Positions 1 through 6,430 of a stretch of DNA of 8,009 nucleotides are shown here, in pieces. Source of the DNA: Burkholderiaceae bacterium (GTDB taxonomy: Bacteria; Pseudomonadota; Gammaproteobacteria; Burkholderiales; Burkholderiaceae); assembly GCA_023253905.1 (NCBI GenBank), contig JALREG010000360.1, forward strand, positions 1-8,009, given 5' to 3'. The position numbers and the translations under genes were made by a program. The stretch's first letter is position 1. Every line of letters starts with the position of its first letter. Below the pieces are notes generated by a model. It searched no databases. It worked only from the letters and a program-made list of their open reading frames with translations, and had not been told where the DNA came from.

Positions 1-179
<179 letters not shown>

Positions 180-680
180 TCAGCCCGCCGGGCCTCGGCT
201 GGGCGAAGCGAGCTTGCGCTGAATCCAGGCGAGCACCGGCGGCGCAACAAAGCGGCTTACGTCTCCTCCCATCATCGCGATCTCGCGCACCAACGTGCCT
301 GAGACAAACATCTGGCCCTCGGTGGGCACCATGAAGAGCGTCTCGCAATCAGCCATCATCTGCCGATTCATGCCCGCCATCTGGAACTCGTAGTCAAAGT
401 CGCTCACGCTGCGAACCCCGCGCAGCACCACCCGCGCATCATGCTCACGCAGGAAATTGACCAATAGACCCGAGAAGCTGGTAATGCGGACATTGGCGCA
501 GTCGGCGAGCGCCTCGCGCGCAATCTCGATTCGTTCATCGACACTGAAGATGGGGTTCTTGCCGCGGCTCGCCGCCACACCGACCACCACCGAATCGAAC
601 AGCGATGCGCCGCGACGGATGATGTCTTCGTGTCCGCGGGTCAGCGGATCAAAGGTTCCCGGGTAGACGGCTCTCACCAT
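180..680 (-). CDS. coaD: Phosphopantetheine adenylyltransferase (PPAT)
   Basis: CoaD transfers AMP from ATP to 4'-phosphopantetheine to make dephospho-CoA, the penultimate step of coenzyme A synthesis in the cytoplasm. The product is 166 aa, the usual length for the family. It shows the nucleotidyltransferase signature [12 protein letters not shown] at residues 6-17, where His17 is the T/HxGH catalytic histidine. Lys41 sits in [18 protein letters not shown] lies at 88-99 and [11 protein letters not shown] at 125-135. The last motif replaces the enterobacterial ISSS form with VSGT, as in betaproteobacterial homologues. The start is the ATG at 680, with GAGGAA 7 nt upstream; upstream in-frame codons belong to the rsmD region and are not family-like. 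The gene start overlaps the end of rsmD by 32 nt in another frame, suggesting coupled translation. Very sure. Confidence 0.97.
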   Translation of the reverse strand: MVRAVYPGTFDPLTRGHEDIIRRGASLFDSVVVGVAASRGKNPIFSVDERIEIAREALADCANVRITSFSGLLVNFLREHDARVVLRGVRSVSDFDYEFQMAGMNRQMMADCETLFMVPTEGQMFVSGTLVREIAMMGGDVSRFVAPPVLAWIQRKLASPSRGPAG

Positions 681-1323
681 GGTGCAATTCCTCAGTCGGT
701 TCCATGCGGCGCAGCAGATGATAATGGACCTGCCCCGCGCAGCCCGAGCGCTCGAGCCGCCAGCCGGTGGGCGGATCGCCCATCGGCCGTCCCGCCTCGA
801 CATAAACCAGCCCGACGCGGCTCGCCGCGGCCTCCAGGTCCGGCCAAAGGCGCTCGATCCAGTCTTCGGAAAACGGCGGATCAAGAAAAATGAGGTCAAA
901 CGGTAGCTCGCCGCGGCGCCTGAGGGCCTCGAGCGCGCGCTGCGCGTCGCCTTCGATCAGTTCGACGCGCCCGCCCGCTGAGAGCCGGGTCATCGCATCG
1001 GCGATGCTTCGGCAGGCGGCGCGCTCGCGTTCCACCATCACCACCCGGACAGCGCCGCGCGAGGCCGCCTCCAGCCCCAGCGCGCCGGTGCCTGCAAACA
1101 GGTCCAGGCAGCGCCAGCCATCAAGCGACTGGCCAAGCCAGTTGAAGAGGGTTTCGCGCACCCGATCGGGCGTGGGCCGAAGCCCGGACACCGTCGGCAC
1201 ATCGAGCGGGGTGCGTTTCCACTGCCCGCCGATGATGCGGATCCGCCCGGGCGCCGACGCTGGCCCGCGCGGCGAGCGCTCGCCGGCGCGCGCTGCCGGC
1301 GATCGTCTCGGACCTGAGGGCAT
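649..1323 (-). CDS. rsmD: 16S rRNA (guanine(966)-N(2))-methyltransferase RsmD
   Basis: RsmD uses S-adenosylmethionine to methylate N2 of G966 of 16S rRNA during 30S assembly. The protein is 224 aa. After a roughly 27-residue basic, proline-rich N-terminal extension it has the RIIGGQWK element (29-36) and [16 protein letters not shown] (48-63). The SAM-binding motif [12 protein letters not shown] is at 74-85 and the catalytic DPPF at 148-151. A C-terminal [10 protein letters not shown] strand (197-206) resembles the equivalent E. coli stretch. It is slightly longer than E. coli RsmD (198 aa), mostly from the N-terminus, so a start nearer residue 25 cannot be fully excluded, although no better ATG is seen. 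The ATG at 1323 has AGCAGG about 6 nt upstream. It lies 11 nt after the inactive M16 gene and overlaps coaD by 32 nt. Confidence 0.96.
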   Translation of the reverse strand: MPSGPRRSPAARAGERSPRGPASAPGRIRIIGGQWKRTPLDVPTVSGLRPTPDRVRETLFNWLGQSLDGWRCLDLFAGTGALGLEAASRGAVRVVMVERERAACRSIADAMTRLSAGGRVELIEGDAQRALEALRRRGELPFDLIFLDPPFSEDWIERLWPDLEAAASRVGLVYVEAGRPMGDPPTGWRLERSGCAGQVHYHLLRRMEPTEELHHGESRLPGNL

Positions 1324-1334
1324 GAGGTGCCTGC

Positions 1335-2681
1335 TCAGCGCGCCGATGCACCCGCTGGGGGGGCACCGACCACCACCGTGACCATCGCGTCGGGCCGGAT
1401 ATGGCGTTCGAACGCGGCTCGCACATCGTTCAGCGTCACCGCTGCAACCCGGTCGGTCCAGCGTTCAAGCCAGTCGAGCGGCAGGCCGTAGAACCCGATG
1501 GCCGACAGCTGCGCGAGGATCTTGCCGTTGGAATCGATACGCAGGGCAAAGCCGCCCATCAGGTTCGATTTGGCCGCGGCCAGTTCTTCAGCGGTCGGGC
1601 CCTCTATCACGAAACGCTCAAGCACTTCACGCACCACGCCGAGAGCCTGATCGGCCTGGTCTTTGCGGGTCTGCAGGCCGATCACAAACGGCCCGGGCTG
1701 AATTTGCGGCGAAAAATAGGATGAGACGCTGTAGACAAGACCGCGCTTTTCACGCACCTCGCCATAGAGCCGCGACACGAACCCGCCCCCGCCCAGCACA
1801 TAGTTGCCCACGGTGAGTGCGAAGAAATCGGGGTCGCCGCGCGCAATGCCGCGCTGCCCGACCAGTACATGGCTCTGCGAGGCTGGGTGTTCGATGCGTC
1901 GCTCGGCGCGACCGGGAGCACCAGGCAGCGGAGCAAGGGGCGGCGAGTCAGTGCCCGCCGGCAGCCCGCGCGTGAGTTCCTCCGCGATGGCGGCTGCGCG
2001 CTCGCGGGTGATCGCGCCGATCATCGAGATGACCGCGCGGCGGGCCGAATAGTGCGCGGCATGAAAGCGAACCAGGTCATCGCGCCCAATCGCAGCGACG
2101 GTCTCGGGATCGGCATGGCGACCGTAGGGATGGTCACCGTAGAGGAGAGCGCCAAAATTTCGCCGCACCAGGGTCTCGGGACGCGTGGCTGACTCGCGAA
2201 GACTCGCGATCACCCGCGCCTTTTCGCGCTCAAGCACCGGCTGGGGAAAAGTGGGTTTTGCGAGGAGGAGCGCAAGCAGTTCGACCGCGCGCGACAATTG
2301 AGGCTCGCTGGTGAGACTGCGTAGCGACACCGAGGCGCTGTCATCGCCCGCACCGCCCCCGCGGCCCGCGCCAGTGAGTGCAAAACGCTCGGCGATGGCT
2401 GCCTCGTCGAGCTCACCCGCACCCTTGGCAAGCATGGCATTGACCATCGAGGCAAGACCCAGACGCTCGGGCGCCACCAGCCGGCCACCGGCATCGAAAT
2501 CGATCTGCAGATCGAGCATCGGGATGGCATCGGCGCGCACAAACAGCACCCGTGTCCCACTCGCCGTGGTCCAGGACTCGATCGGCAACACCGCCAGTGC
2601 GGGCATCGCGAAAAGCCCCGAGCCGAGCACAAGCACAGCACGCAACAGCCGCCAGAGGCTATGAACCGAGCTTAGAAACAT
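1335..2681 (-). CDS. M16-family peptidase-like protein, zinc motif lost, secreted
   Basis: This 448-aa protein has the two-half M16 (pitrilysin / mitochondrial processing peptidase) fold. An N-terminal signal peptide (hydrophobic stretch at about 10-30, likely cleaved after PALA) points to the periplasm. Where active members have HxxEH, this one reads S78-M-V-N81-A82, so both histidines and the glutamate are gone. The C-terminal half keeps the substrate-contact segment with SRLYGEVREKRGLVYSVSS. This matches the known pattern in which an inactive, alpha-type subunit pairs with an active, beta-type one. The start at 2681 is preferred over an upstream ATG at 2774 because GGGAGG lies 7-8 nt before it, it opens the signal peptide, and it follows the preceding stop by one nucleotide. 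The substrate is unknown. The partner is inferred to be the adjacent active M16 protein. Confidence 0.92.
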   Translation of the reverse strand: MFLSSVHSLWRLLRAVLVLGSGLFAMPALAVLPIESWTTASGTRVLFVRADAIPMLDLQIDFDAGGRLVAPERLGLASMVNAMLAKGAGELDEAAIAERFALTGAGRGGGAGDDSASVSLRSLTSEPQLSRAVELLALLLAKPTFPQPVLEREKARVIASLRESATRPETLVRRNFGALLYGDHPYGRHADPETVAAIGRDDLVRFHAAHYSARRAVISMIGAITRERAAAIAEELTRGLPAGTDSPPLAPLPGAPGRAERRIEHPASQSHVLVGQRGIARGDPDFFALTVGNYVLGGGGFVSRLYGEVREKRGLVYSVSSYFSPQIQPGPFVIGLQTRKDQADQALGVVREVLERFVIEGPTAEELAAAKSNLMGGFALRIDSNGKILAQLSAIGFYGLPLDWLERWTDRVAAVTLNDVRAAFERHIRPDAMVTVVVGAPPAGASAR

Positions 2682-2682
2682 C

Positions 2683-4068
2683 TCAGTGCCTCCCTGAAAA
2701 GCCGCGCGGCGCCGGACGCGCCCCCGACAGCGGCTGCGGATCAAGCGTGACGACCGTGAGCTCATCATCACCAAAATAGCGCGCAGCCACCGCCTTCACG
2801 TCATCGCTCGTCACAGCGCGTACCCGCTCAAGCAGCCGGTCAGCGTCCGCATGAGAAAAGCCCGCCATCTCGAGGCCCGCCAATTCCATCGCCTGCGACA
2901 TGAGTGAGTCGCGCTGGTAGACCCGCGAGGCGACATAGCCGATCCGGATGCGTTCGAGCTCGCGTTCGTCGACCCCCTCAGCCGCCACCCGGGCAATCTG
3001 CTCGCGAAGTGCCTGCTGCAGCTCGGCGACGCTGCGTCCGGCAGCAGGCACGCCGCTCAGCGTAAACAGGCCAGGTCCCCGGCCGGTGAGCCCATAGCCC
3101 GCTCCGGCGCTGTCGGCGACCCGCTGCCGGCGTACGAGTTCGCGCGTGAAGCGACCGTTCTCATCTCCCGCCAGCACCTCAGAGAGCATCTCGAGCGCAA
3201 AGGGCTCGATCGCGCCATCGATCCGGTCGAGTTTGGGCACGCGGTAGGCCATGAGCAGGTAAGCGGTTTCCGCGGGCGCCTTCACCACCGCGGACCGGAG
3301 TCCGGTCTGGGGGGGTTCATCCTGGGGCTTTCGAGCGGGCAACCCGCGCGGGGTGATCGTGCCGTAGTGGCGCTCGGCGAGCGCAAACACCTCAGGTGCA
3401 GACACATCACCCACCACCACCAGCGTGGCATTACCCGGGGCGTACCAGGTGCGGTACCAGTCTTCGAGGTCGGCCACTGTCATTGCCCGCAGGTCGCTCA
3501 TCCAGCCAATCACCGGCTGCCGATAAGGCGAGGCGGTGAGGGAGAGCGCCATCAGCTGCTCGTAAACCCGAGACCGCGCGCGGTCTTCGGTGCGCAGGCG
3601 CCGCTCCTCGATCACGACCTCGCGCTCGGTCGCGAAAGCTTCGGCCGATAACACCAGGTTGGTCATGCGGTCGGCTTCGAGTGCCATCACCTCAGACAGG
3701 CGCGCCGAGGGAATCTGCTGGAAATAGCCGGTGTAGTCGCGCGTCGTGAACGCATTTTCGCGGCCGCCCATCGCCGCCACTCGGCGCGAGAACTCGCCCG
3801 ACGGCACGGTGCGGGTGCCCTTGAACATCATGTGCTCGAGCGCGTGGGCCACGCCGGTGCGACCGTTCACCTCATCGACCGATCCGGCTCGGTAGGCGAT
3901 CAGGTGGACCACCGTCGGTGCACGGCGGTCTTCCTTCACCAGCACCTTGAGTCCGTTTGGCAGAGTGCGTTCATGCGCGATGGCGCCGGATGCCTCGGCG
4001 CGCACAGCCCAGCCCGCGAGGGTAAGCGCGAACGAAACAGCGAGGGGCCACAGCGCCCGGCGGGACAT
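2683..4068 (-). CDS. M16-family zinc metallopeptidase, active type, secreted
   Basis: This 461-aa M16 peptidase has the inverted zinc-binding motif H75-A-L-E78-H79 within GVAHALEHMMFKGT. A downstream acidic pair, E154/E155 in EREVVIEERR, supplies the third metal ligand about 76 residues on, as the family requires. A signal peptide at 1-25 (positive MSRR, then a hydrophobic core, cleavage near AEA) suggests a periplasmic enzyme. M16 enzymes typically degrade or process peptides; the substrate here is not known. The start is taken at 4068 because it gives a clean signal peptide. The open frame runs further upstream, to 4257, but that part is antisense to ftsY and unlike any M16 protein. No strong ribosome binding site precedes 4068. 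It is the first gene of the minus-strand run, 56 nt from and divergent to ftsY, and ends one nucleotide before the inactive M16 partner. Confidence 0.93.
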   Translation of the reverse strand: MSRRALWPLAVSFALTLAGWAVRAEASGAIAHERTLPNGLKVLVKEDRRAPTVVHLIAYRAGSVDEVNGRTGVAHALEHMMFKGTRTVPSGEFSRRVAAMGGRENAFTTRDYTGYFQQIPSARLSEVMALEADRMTNLVLSAEAFATEREVVIEERRLRTEDRARSRVYEQLMALSLTASPYRQPVIGWMSDLRAMTVADLEDWYRTWYAPGNATLVVVGDVSAPEVFALAERHYGTITPRGLPARKPQDEPPQTGLRSAVVKAPAETAYLLMAYRVPKLDRIDGAIEPFALEMLSEVLAGDENGRFTRELVRRQRVADSAGAGYGLTGRGPGLFTLSGVPAAGRSVAELQQALREQIARVAAEGVDERELERIRIGYVASRVYQRDSLMSQAMELAGLEMAGFSHADADRLLERVRAVTSDDVKAVAARYFGDDELTVVTLDPQPLSGARPAPRGFSGRH

Positions 4069-4100
4069 CGAGGTAAACGGGTTCAAGGGGAAGCCAAGGC

Positions 4101-4106
4101 TAGAAT
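4101..4106 (+). promoter_or_regulatory. Possible -10 element for ftsY
   Basis: TAGAAT matches the sigma70 -10 consensus at five of six positions and lies 19 nt before the chosen ftsY ATG. That would give a very short leader, with transcription starting near 4113. I see no convincing -35 at 16-18 nt upstream, so this is a weak call. The 56-nt divergent space between the M16 operon and ftsY must nevertheless hold or border promoters for both directions. Confidence 0.25.
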
Positions 4107-4124
4107 GGAAGATTGAGTGTAGCC

Positions 4125-5228
4125 ATGTTCGGATTCTTTCGTCGCAAAAAGTCCCCACCCACACCAAGCCCGGATGCGTCTGCGCAGACGCCCGCCGCGC
4201 TTGGGGCGTCCGGACAGGCACTGACGGCCGAGGTCTTGGCCAGCGCGGTCGCTGCACCCGTCAGCGAGGCCCCATCGGGGGTCCCCACACCGGCCGCCCC
4301 CCCATCGGCCGCCCCCCCATCCCGGGCCTCCTGGTTCAAGCGGCTGAACGCAGGCCTCGCCCGGACGCGAAACAGCCTCGCAACCCTGTTTACCGGCGTG
4401 CCGGTCGACGAGGCCCTGTTCGAGGAGCTCGAAACCGCGCTCCTTACCAGTGACACCGGCGTTGCCGCCACGCAATGGCTGCTTGATGAGCTGAAACGAA
4501 CGGTTCGCGACCGCCGGATCACCGACGCGAGCGAAGTGAAAACCTGCCTGCGCGAGCTGATCGCACAATTGATGCGGCCCTTCGAGCGGGGCATCGACAT
4601 TGATCGTGCACAGCCGCTGGTGATGATGGTCGCGGGGGTCAATGGCGCAGGGAAAACCACCTCCATCGGCAAGCTCGCACGCCACCTGCAGCGCGAGGGC
4701 AAATCGGTGCTGCTCGCGGCGGGCGACACCTTCCGAGCCGCCGCCCGCGAGCAGCTCGCACAGTGGGGCGCAAGAAATTCGGTTGACGTGATCGCGCAAC
4801 AGGGCGGCGACCCGGCGGCGGTGGCCTTCGACTCGGTGAGCGCCGCACGAGCCCGCGGCGTGGGCGTGGTCATGATCGATACGGCGGGCCGGCTCCCCAC
4901 CCAGCTCCACCTCATGGACGAACTGCGCAAAGTCAAGCGTGTGATCGGCAAAGCCATGGACGCGGCGCCCCATGAGGTGCTGCTGGTACTCGATGGCAAC
5001 ACAGGCCAGAACATGCTCGCCCAGGTAGCAGCCTTCGACGAGGCGCTGGGCCTCACCGGACTCATCGTGACCAAGCTCGACGGCACCGCCAAGGGTGGCG
5101 CGCTGGTCGCGCTCGCCCACACCCGTCGCGACCGCCCCGTTCCCGTGGTGTTCATCGGGGTGGGCGAGGCGCTGGAAGACCTCGAGGCCTTCAGCGCAGA
5201 CGAATTTGCCGCCGCGCTGATCGGCTGA
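4125..5228 (+). CDS. ftsY: Signal recognition particle receptor FtsY
   Basis: FtsY is the membrane-associated GTPase that receives SRP-bound ribosomes and hands nascent inner-membrane proteins to SecYEG. The 367-aa protein begins with a basic, aromatic tip (MFGFFRRKK) followed by a low-complexity Ala/Pro linker (about 11-68), much shorter than the acidic A domain of E. coli FtsY. The NG domain follows. The P-loop GVNGAGKTT is at 171-179, DTFRAAAREQL at 201-211, DTAGR at 252-256, TKLDGTAKGG at 316-325 and GVGE at 345-348. All GTPase motifs are intact. The start is the ATG at 4125, with a weak GAGTG about 5 nt upstream; a TTG at 4113 in frame would add four residues. The linker contains an exact 15-bp duplication. 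The gene diverges from the M16 operon and precedes rpoH. Confidence 0.96.
   Translation: MFGFFRRKKSPPTPSPDASAQTPAALGASGQALTAEVLASAVAAPVSEAPSGVPTPAAPPSAAPPSRASWFKRLNAGLARTRNSLATLFTGVPVDEALFEELETALLTSDTGVAATQWLLDELKRTVRDRRITDASEVKTCLRELIAQLMRPFERGIDIDRAQPLVMMVAGVNGAGKTTSIGKLARHLQREGKSVLLAAGDTFRAAAREQLAQWGARNSVDVIAQQGGDPAAVAFDSVSAARARGVGVVMIDTAGRLPTQLHLMDELRKVKRVIGKAMDAAPHEVLLVLDGNTGQNMLAQVAAFDEALGLTGLIVTKLDGTAKGGALVALAHTRRDRPVPVVFIGVGEALEDLEAFSADEFAAALIG
4291..4320 (+). repeat. Exact 15-bp tandem duplication in the ftsY linker
   Basis: CGGCCGCCCCCCCAT occurs twice back to back, at 4291-4305 and 4306-4320. The unit is five codons, so the frame is kept and the Ala/Pro linker between the FtsY N-terminal tip and the NG domain is lengthened (AAPPS repeated). 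Its C-rich content favours slippage, so copy number may vary between strains. Linker length in FtsY is known to be poorly conserved. Confidence 0.9.
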
Positions 5229-5248
5229 GCCCTGGGCGACGCCCGACG

Positions 5249-5270
5249 TCGTGACCCGCGTCACGATTTA
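5249..5270 (+). terminator. Hairpin after ftsY, possible weak terminator
   Basis: An inverted repeat of seven base pairs, TCGTGAC and GTCACGA (5249-5255 and 5260-5266), encloses a 4-nt CCGC loop. It is followed by a short ATTTAT stretch and begins 20 nt after the ftsY stop codon. The stem is short and the T run poor, so termination would be partial at best. The same palindrome could be a protein-binding site in the rpoH control region. Confidence 0.4.
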
Positions 5271-5276
5271 TCCACA
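5268..5276 (+). promoter_or_regulatory. Perfect DnaA box upstream of rpoH
   Basis: TTATCCACA is identical to the strong E. coli R1-type DnaA box. It lies 18 nt upstream of the -35 of the rpoH promoter and just after the ftsY hairpin. DnaA binding in the rpoH promoter region, with repression of some promoters, is known in E. coli, which gives the site a plausible role. A single 9-mer can occur by chance and no second box was seen nearby, so function is inferred. Confidence 0.5.
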
Positions 5277-5294
5277 TTGCGCGGTGACCTGGTC

Positions 5295-5321
5295 TTGGCA
5301 CTCATCGGCCGAGAGTGCTAA
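5295..5321 (+). promoter_or_regulatory. CIRCE operator (HrcA binding site) upstream of rpoH
   Basis: The arms TTGGCACTC (5295-5303) and GAGTGCTAA (5313-5321) are separated by exactly 9 nt. The CIRCE consensus is TTAGCACTC-N9-GAGTGCTAA, so 17 of 18 arm positions match; the only difference is A to G at the third base of the left arm. CIRCE is the operator of the heat-shock repressor HrcA and normally sits over promoters of groESL or dnaK operons. Here it overlaps the promoter of rpoH, so HrcA should repress sigma32 synthesis at normal temperature. The match is too good for chance. That hrcA exists elsewhere in the genome is assumed. Confidence 0.9.
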
Positions 5322-5324
5322 CAT
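5295..5324 (+). promoter_or_regulatory. Sigma70-type promoter of rpoH embedded in CIRCE
   Basis: The -35 candidate TTGGCA (5295-5300) is separated by 18 nt from the -10 candidate TAACAT (5319-5324). A TGC immediately before the latter makes it an extended -10. Transcription would start near 5331-5333, leaving a leader of about 58 nt before the preferred rpoH start at 5390. Both core elements lie inside or across the CIRCE arms, so HrcA bound there would block RNA polymerase. Additional rpoH promoters may exist but none was clear. Confidence 0.6.
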
Positions 5325-5389
5325 TTTGGTGACTGATGAGTCAGGAACCGACCGTCTCCGTCGTCAACCCATCTGAAGGAACGCACACC

Positions 5390-6283
5390 ATGTCTTTCGT
5401 TTCGACTGCACTCGTGCCGAGTGGCGCCGCCGGCGCGGCCGTCGCGCTGCCGCCGGTCGGAAATATCGACGCCTACATCTCGGCCGTCAACCGGTTGCCC
5501 ATGCTGACCGCTGAGCAGGAGTCAGAACTCGCCCGGCGCTTCCGCGAACATACGGATCTGGAGGCCGCCCGCGAACTGGTGATGTCGCACCTGCGGCTGG
5601 TGGTATCCGTCGCACGGCAGTATCTGGGTTACGGTCTGCCGCACGCCGACCTCATCCAGGAAGGCAATATCGGTCTCATGAAAGCGGTCAAGCGCTTTGA
5701 CCCCGAGCGTGGTGTGCGCCTGGTGTCGTTCGCTCTCCACTGGATCAAGGCCGAGATTCATGAATACATCCTGCGCAACTGGCGGCTGGTGCGGGTGGCC
5801 ACCACCAAGGCGCAGCGTAAGCTCTTCTTCAATCTGCGATCGCACAAATCAAGCAATCGGGCGATGACCGACGCTGAGATCGACGCCCTGGCGCGGGAGC
5901 TCAATGTTCGAAACATCGACGTGGTTGAGATGGAAACCCGGCTGGCAGGAGGCGACGTGGCACTGGAAGGCCAGACCGACGACGGCGAGGAAGACTACGC
6001 GCCTATCGCCTATCTGGCCGCCCCCGACACCGAGCCACTGCAACGCCTGCAGGCGCGTCACTACGACCGGCTGCAGGGCGAGGGCCTCACACAGGCGCTG
6101 GAATCGCTGGATGCGCGAAGCCGTCGGATTATCGAGACCCGGTGGCTGCGCGATGAAGCCGAGGGGGGCGCCATGACGCTGCATGAACTCGCCGACGAGT
6201 TTGGCGTGTCGGCTGAGCGGATACGGCAGATCGAAGTCAAGGCGCTCCAGAAGATGAAAGGCGCGCTCGCCGCCTACGCCTGA
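5390..6283 (+). CDS. rpoH: RNA polymerase heat-shock sigma factor RpoH (sigma32)
   Basis: RpoH directs RNA polymerase to heat-shock promoters. The 297-aa protein opens with a short variable tail, then PVGNIDAYI (22-30) like the E. coli start. The region 2 core follows: SHLRLVVSVARQYLGYGLP (66-84), DLIQEGNIGLMKAV (87-100) and FALHWIKAEIHEYILRN (114-130). QRKLFFNLR (142-150) is the RpoH box, diagnostic for sigma32 against RpoD and RpoS. Region 4 carries LHELADEFGVSAERIRQIE (264-282). The start at 5390 is chosen because AAGGA lies 9 nt upstream and the resulting N-terminus fits the family (E. coli 284 aa). An in-frame ATG at 5336 would add 18 residues but sits only about 4 nt past the predicted transcription start. 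It lies next to ftsY without ftsE and ftsX. Control appears to involve CIRCE/HrcA and perhaps DnaA. Confidence 0.96.
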   Translation: MSFVSTALVPSGAAGAAVALPPVGNIDAYISAVNRLPMLTAEQESELARRFREHTDLEAARELVMSHLRLVVSVARQYLGYGLPHADLIQEGNIGLMKAVKRFDPERGVRLVSFALHWIKAEIHEYILRNWRLVRVATTKAQRKLFFNLRSHKSSNRAMTDAEIDALARELNVRNIDVVEMETRLAGGDVALEGQTDDGEEDYAPIAYLAAPDTEPLQRLQARHYDRLQGEGLTQALESLDARSRRIIETRWLRDEAEGGAMTLHELADEFGVSAERIRQIEVKALQKMKGALAAYA

Positions 6284-6302
6284 GCGCAACGGACGGGCGC
6301 CG

Positions 6303-6323
6303 GTCGGGGCCTGTCCGCCCGAC
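6303..6323 (+). terminator. Short GC hairpin after rpoH
   Basis: GTCGGG (6303-6308) pairs with CCCGAC (6318-6323) around a 9-nt loop, starting 19 nt after the rpoH stop codon. No T run follows, so it is not a canonical intrinsic terminator. It may only stabilise the 3' end of the message or assist Rho-dependent termination. Confidence 0.3.
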
Positions 6324-6357
6324 ACCACTCCTGCGGTAACCCGCCGCTCTTCGGTAC

Positions 6358-6430
6358 ACCCGGCCCGGGCCGCCTGCTCCGCCGTCAGGCACCGATCCAC
6401 GGGGAAACCCGGGGCGGGTATTTCCTTTTT
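6358..6430 (+). terminator. Long GC-rich branched hairpin with T-rich tail
   Basis: A 12-nt left arm (ACCCGGCCCGGG, 6358-6369) can pair with CCCGGGGCGGGT (6408-6419) at 11 of 12 positions. Inside, GCCTG (6372-6376) pairs with CAGGC (6386-6390). A small alternative hairpin, CGGG-GAAA-CCCG (6400-6411), competes with the right arm. The outer stem is followed at once by ATTTCCTTTTT. This could be the rpoH terminator, or a structured leader or attenuator of the formate dehydrogenase operon if a promoter lies before it. I do not recognise a known riboswitch core. Folding is by eye only. Confidence 0.4.

Noticed and set aside
4069..4257. N-terminal extension of the active M16 gene up to 4257
   Set aside because: The extra 63 residues are antisense to ftsY, are not M16-like and would bury the signal peptide.
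4083..5264. 393-codon open frame on the minus strand opposite ftsY (and a 351-codon one in another frame)
   Set aside because: FtsY on the plus strand is unmistakable with all GTPase motifs. Long antisense frames are expected in GC-rich codon-biased DNA, and the antisense proteins show no recognisable domain.
5297..5312. TGGCAC as the -24 element of a sigma54 promoter at rpoH
   Set aside because: The matching TTGC -12 element is absent at the required spacing, and the hexamer is fully explained by the CIRCE arm.
5336..5389. Upstream ATG at 5336 as the rpoH start (18 extra residues)
   Set aside because: It would sit only about 4 nt after the predicted transcription start and lacks a spaced ribosome binding site, while 5390 has AAGGA 9 nt upstream and a family-like N-terminus.
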